From assembly GCA_900319645.1 (NCBI GenBank), contig ONPG01000001.1:62001-126000 (forward strand): 64,000 nucleotides of DNA, read 5' to 3'. The notes under the pieces are model-generated. The model did not search any database, was not told the origin of the DNA, and saw only the letters and a program-made list of their open reading frames with translations. Positions 61,562-64,000 of this stretch are shown here, in pieces; position 1 is the first letter of the stretch; every line of letters starts with the position of its first letter. The position numbers and the translations under genes are program-made. This DNA comes from an uncultured Bacteroidales bacterium. GTDB lineage: Bacteria > Bacteroidota > Bacteroidia > Bacteroidales > Paludibacteraceae.

Positions 61562-63061
61562 TCATGCTATTTTTCTATAATAGCCGTGACGGATTTTTTG
61601 GACGAGTCCATGTTCTTGCCAATATTCATTCCATCGGGTAGCTGTTCTAATGCAGATGCCTTGCGATTGTGCCTCCGCAAAGAGCTTTTTGCTCTCATAT
61701 TCTTCTGGTAGGGCGGCAAGGAGAATAGTTCTCTGATCCAGCGGCTTGATATCCGGCACTACATCCTGTGCATCTCCGTCTATCATCCGGTACGCAGCGG
61801 CCATGTGCAGTAACATCTTATTCCCGATTATCTCTGCCGTCTCATAGTCCTCGTCGCTACAATAGATTGTATCGACCAATCCGTCTCTACAACAGATTGT
61901 ATCGACCAATCTGGGTCGATCTTTGTCTCCCTCTGTTTCGTCCCTTGTGCCGTCTGGGAGACGGCTTACTTTGTCCATTGACCCGGCATTGAATGCCGGT
62001 ATTTCTCCGTCTATTAACCCGGCATTTGATTCCGGTATTTCTCCGTCTATTGACCCGGCATTGAATGCCGGTATTTCTCCGTCCATTGACCCGGCATTGA
62101 ATGCCGGTATTTCTCCGTCTATTAACCCGGAATCTGATTCCGGCATATTTCCTCTCATCGCGCTTAACACCATCGCCATCCTTTCTATCTGTACCGCCAT
62201 GCGTATTACTGCCGAATGGAAGTTCTCGCCCAGCAACCCGATCAGCGTCCCGTACTCTGTCTCTAAGTGTTCCCCTAATTGCTCTTTCTGGTTTTCCGTT
62301 AGGCTCCATTCGCGCTCGCCCGCGTTCATTAATGTTTCGTACGTGCGCAGCAACCGCTTTCCAACGATCTTCGGTATAGCGCTCTGTCCTCCTTTCGTAC
62401 TCACGTACCGCTTGTCAAAGCCGTTTGTCCCGCGTATCACTACGGTCAGCAAACGGCTGAAGTATCCGTTCTCGACGCTGGGTACCAACGCGCGATATTG
62501 TTTAAACGTACCGGTGAGAAGCATACTCAGCCTCGGATTCCTGATCTCCGATGCTCCCTTGACGCGATTCCTGCTAATCGGCTCATGCTCCGCCGCCTTG
62601 CGCAGAGCCGTGTTGTAATTCGCCGCACTCGTCTTCCAGATATCCGTGATCACGCTTCCCTCACTCTCGTGCAGATACCCGGCTCCGCCTTGTTCTTCCA
62701 GCGCTTTGTAGAAAGCAGCTAAGGTACTGTCGCCGGCAATAAGCATCGGATACTGCTCGTCAACGACACGTACCATCTCCAACGCTTGGTTAGCAATTCC
62801 TTTGCCGCTTGCCGCTGCCGCCAGGATGAAACATTGCAGGTTCGCGTAGTACTTCTTCCCCGTCGGACCATATGTGAAATACAGATTCGGTACGCACGCA
62901 CTCGCAGCCGCAAGCGTCGCCATTAGGATGATGTCTTGCTCTTCCGGCGTACTTGCCAACGAAAGCATCTGTTGTACACTCTCAGGAAGTTTCTGCATGT
63001 CGAGATGTTCAACGATGCGGAGGTCTTCCTCTCCCTCCGTTAAATTAAGGTTTTTAAGCAT
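61562..63061 (-). CDS. DUF3987 domain protein with tandem repeat insertion
   Basis: DUF3987 proteins of Bacteroidota are primase- or helicase-associated and often lie near capsule loci or mobile elements. The N-terminal part (LSLASTPEEQDIILMATLAAASACVPN in parts; GPTGKKYYANLQCFILA; AASGKGIANQAL with a P-loop-like SGKG) fits. Residues about 305-365 are five 12-residue repeats (IDGEIPAFNAGS); a 10-residue repeat (LVDTICCRDG) follows. The C-terminal winged-helix-like part ends YRKIA. Length is 499. Confidence 0.8.
   Translation of the reverse strand: MLKNLNLTEGEEDLRIVEHLDMQKLPESVQQMLSLASTPEEQDIILMATLAAASACVPNLYFTYGPTGKKYYANLQCFILAAAASGKGIANQALEMVRVVDEQYPMLIAGDSTLAAFYKALEEQGGAGYLHESEGSVITDIWKTSAANYNTALRKAAEHEPISRNRVKGASEIRNPRLSMLLTGTFKQYRALVPSVENGYFSRLLTVVIRGTNGFDKRYVSTKGGQSAIPKIVGKRLLRTYETLMNAGEREWSLTENQKEQLGEHLETEYGTLIGLLGENFHSAVIRMAVQIERMAMVLSAMRGNMPESDSGLIDGEIPAFNAGSMDGEIPAFNAGSIDGEIPESNAGLIDGEIPAFNAGSMDKVSRLPDGTRDETEGDKDRPRLVDTICCRDGLVDTIYCSDEDYETAEIIGNKMLLHMAAAYRMIDGDAQDVVPDIKPLDQRTILLAALPEEYESKKLFAEAQSQGICIRTATRWNEYWQEHGLVQKIRHGYYRKIA
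61857..61916. repeat. Two 30-nt coding repeats in the DUF3987 gene
   Basis: Copies 61857-61886 and 61887-61916 start CTACAA and encode LVDTICCRDG and LVDTIYCSDE. Confidence 0.85.
61977..62152. repeat. Five 36-nt coding repeats, each with a palindrome
   Basis: Units at 61977, 62013, 62049, 62085 and a partial at 62121. Units 1, 3 and 4 contain CCGGCATT-g-AATGCCGG; the fifth contains CCGGAATC-t-GATTCCGG; unit 2 joins the 5' half of one with the 3' half of the other. Encoded unit: IDGEIPAFNAGS. Confidence 0.92.
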
Positions 63062-63097
63062 AATGTTTAGTTTTTTTGGTTAATAAATCTCTCGTAA

Positions 63098-63148
63098 GGT
63101 GCTGCCCGCTTTTATGTATCCGCCAATCTTGGAGGATCGGGCAGCACC
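63098..63148. other. Long hairpin 37 nt upstream of the DUF3987 start
   Basis: GGTGCTGCCCG and CGGGCAGCACC form a perfect 11-bp outer stem. Inside, after a 9-nt bulge, ATCC-g-CCAA pairs with TTGG-a-GGAT. On the minus strand it lies in the likely 5' leader. Confidence 0.8.
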
Positions 63149-63345
63149 ATCCCTAAAAGGAAATCTATTATATAATATAATCCCTCTGCAAGCACTTTCC
63201 GTATCAGCCTCTTCTCTGTTTAATATCCATGAAACAGTAATTTGCTACATAACGCACACAAAATCAGCATCTTGCCAAAAGCAATTTCCGTGCTGTCTCA
63301 TTTTTTATTGCTGAAAAATTTGCATATATCAAAAAAAGACAATAA

Positions 63346-63375
63346 AGGGCTGTAACCAATTGGAGTTACAGCCCT
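63346..63375 (-). terminator. Terminator downstream of the glycosyltransferase
   Basis: AGGGCTGTAAC (63346-63356) and GTTACAGCCCT (63365-63375) form a perfect 11-bp stem. On the minus strand TTTATTGTCTTTTTTTG follows. Confidence 0.85.
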
Positions 63376-63428
63376 GACTTTTGTATATACCTTTATAGTA
63401 GTGGATTTTTATTGATTTTTGATTACTA

Positions 63429-63694
63429 CTGATGCGTTAACTTGCATTTATAATCGCATATCGTATTGACATATAGTATCTTATGAAGGAATATTTGACT
63501 TCGCGATTTGATTTGAAATGTTTTTTATGTTTATTTCTTTGAGTGCTTTTACTCGTTAGAGTTGTACAAATTGGTAGTAAAAACTATCTGGAAGCTTGCT
63601 TACAAGCAGGTTTTAGTGGCAATTTGTAAAAGAGGCAGAGCCTCTTAAGCACTCAAAGGGTTTTGTAGGTTTTTGTTTAAAATTAACGCATCAG
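63429..63694. repeat. Nested inverted-repeat element (possible MITE or structured RNA)
   Basis: Outer pair CTGATGCGTTAA (63429-63440) / TTAACGCATCAG (63683-63694). Middle pair CTTTGAGTGCTT (63537-63548) / AAGCACTCAAAG (63647-63658). Inside: TACAAATTG (63565-63573) / CAATTTGTA (63620-63628), GCTTG/CAAGC hairpin (63594-63607), and AAGAGGC-AGA-GCCTCTT (63630-63646). All listed stems are perfect. Confidence 0.8.
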
Positions 63695-63700
63695 CACTAA

Positions 63701-63731
63701 CTAATAAAAAACAATTATCGATTTTTGACAC
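63701..63731. repeat. 31-nt repeat, copy 2
   Basis: It matches 41886-41916 at 30 of 31 positions, again just past the 3' end of a minus-strand gene (stop at 63747). Confidence 0.9.
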
Positions 63732-63746
63732 ACCATCGTCGGATGA

Positions 63747-64000
63747 TTACTGTTTAGCCAAAACATCTTCAAAAATCTTGGTTAATTGGTTCGCAATGGC
63801 TGTCGATGAGAATCGGTTAACAGCCTCTTCCGACAAGCGTTTTTTATCAAATTCCGTGTAGTGCGCGTACATGTACTCGATACCTTGTTGCAACGATTCT
63901 ACTGTATCTTCGCACAAGCGTCCGTTTGTATCCGTGATAAACTCGCGGGGACCTCCGGAATCGGTGGATAATACGGGCACCCCACAGCAAATGGCTTCCA
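63747..64000 (-). CDS. GT4-family glycosyltransferase, C-terminal part (5' end outside window)
   Basis: The frame is open to the window edge and begins inside EAICCGVPVLSTDSGGPREF, the second half of the GT-B nucleotide-sugar site (E-x7-E family motif). The remaining 70 residues are helical (EYMYAHYTEFDKKRLSEEAV), ending in KIFEDVLAKQ. A GTG at 63980 lies within the conserved motif and is not the start. It implies that another polysaccharide cluster continues beyond the window. Confidence 0.85.
   Translation of the reverse strand, partial: EAICCGVPVLSTDSGGPREFITDTNGRLCEDTVESLQQGIEYMYAHYTEFDKKRLSEEAVNRFSSTAIANQLTKIFEDVLAKQ

Larger units (their letters stand above)
63062..63746. other. 685-bp intergenic region with structured elements
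   Basis: Order: 51-nt hairpin (63098-63148), a promoter-like half site (63319-63350), a strong terminator (63346-63375), an element with nested inverted repeats (63429-63694), and a 31-nt repeat (63701-63731). No gene is supported. Confidence 0.8.

Noticed and set aside
61977..62152. Regular 36-nt units with palindromes, CRISPR-like at first sight
   Set aside because: There are no variable spacers, the units are directly joined and in frame with the DUF3987 protein, and no cas gene is near.
63537..63658. Integron attC-like site
   Set aside because: The fold is suggestive, but the core-site consensus at both ends (RYYYAAC/GTTRRRY) is not met.
63429..63694. Invertible promoter, as used in Bacteroides capsule control
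   Set aside because: No TAnnTTTG box with correct spacing was found inside on either strand, and no recombinase gene is near. The inverted repeats remain unexplained.
1..64000. tRNA, rRNA, insertion sequences, phage genes
   Set aside because: Looked for cloverleaf T-loop motifs, transposase DDE signatures and integrase RHRY patterns by eye; none was convincing.

Overview
The window looks like a chromosomal segment of a Bacteroidales bacterium (phylum Bacteroidota). Three things point there. Many genes are preceded by the Bacteroidota-type promoter (TTTG or TTG at -33, exactly 20 nt, then TAnnTTTG at -7). Shine-Dalgarno sequences are mostly absent. Gene content fits: a lone UmuC-type polymerase, RibBA, an AddAB-like pair, TonB-dependent receptor, type IX-like C-terminal tails and DUF3987. 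No tRNA, rRNA, insertion sequence, integrase or CRISPR array was seen.

Layout. 1-2.8 kb (+): end of rplM, rpsI, rpsB, tsf. 2.9-24 kb (-): recQ, gltX, umuC-like; then a redox/export operon (DUF1893 lipoprotein, polytopic 4Fe-4S protein with an internal twin-arginine motif, Tat-signal aldo/keto reductase, tatA, tatC); TonB receptor, DMT transporter, two acyl-CoA ligases, TetR, patatin, gcvT, pepT, 2-hydroxyacid dehydrogenase. 24.2-30.3 kb (+): AddA-like and AddB-like helicase/nuclease. 30.3-36.3 kb: mtaB (-), divergent from cdd, an LptF/G permease, ribBA and a secreted repetitive protein (+). 36.4-41.4 kb (-): aspA, ftsY, serB, DegT-family aminotransferase. 41.9-57.0 kb (-): one 17-gene glycan operon running from a NeuD-like acyltransferase to fabD. 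57.2-59.6 kb (-): secreted CotH-kinase protein. 59.8-63.1 kb: an uncharacterised 399-aa gene (+), a 133-aa gene (-) and a DUF3987 gene with 36-nt palindromic coding repeats (-). The last 900 bp hold a highly structured non-coding stretch and the 3' end of a GT4 glycosyltransferase (-).

How parts fit. The glycan operon carries a nearly complete small fatty-acid synthesis kit (two KAS III-like enzymes, two ACPs, an AMP-forming ligase, two SDR reductases, FabD) among sugar genes (phosphoglycosyl transferase, pyruvyl transferase, NodB deacetylase, ATP-grasp, O-acyltransferase, NeuD-like acyltransferase). I read this as synthesis of a dedicated short acyl or hydroxyacyl group that decorates a surface glycan. 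The tatAC genes sit directly behind two candidate substrates, suggesting a locus-dedicated export route for Fe-S redox proteins.

The most unusual non-coding signals are: degenerate tandem tracts of 7-nt and 11-nt period, between genes and also in frame inside ribBA, gcvT and the Fe-S protein; an extended promoter shape in which bases after -33 are also conserved; a 16-bp palindrome serving as the -33 box of two divergent promoters; two dispersed repeats (about 62 nt and 57 nt) placed as 5' leaders or promoters; and a nested inverted-repeat element near 63.4-63.7 kb.
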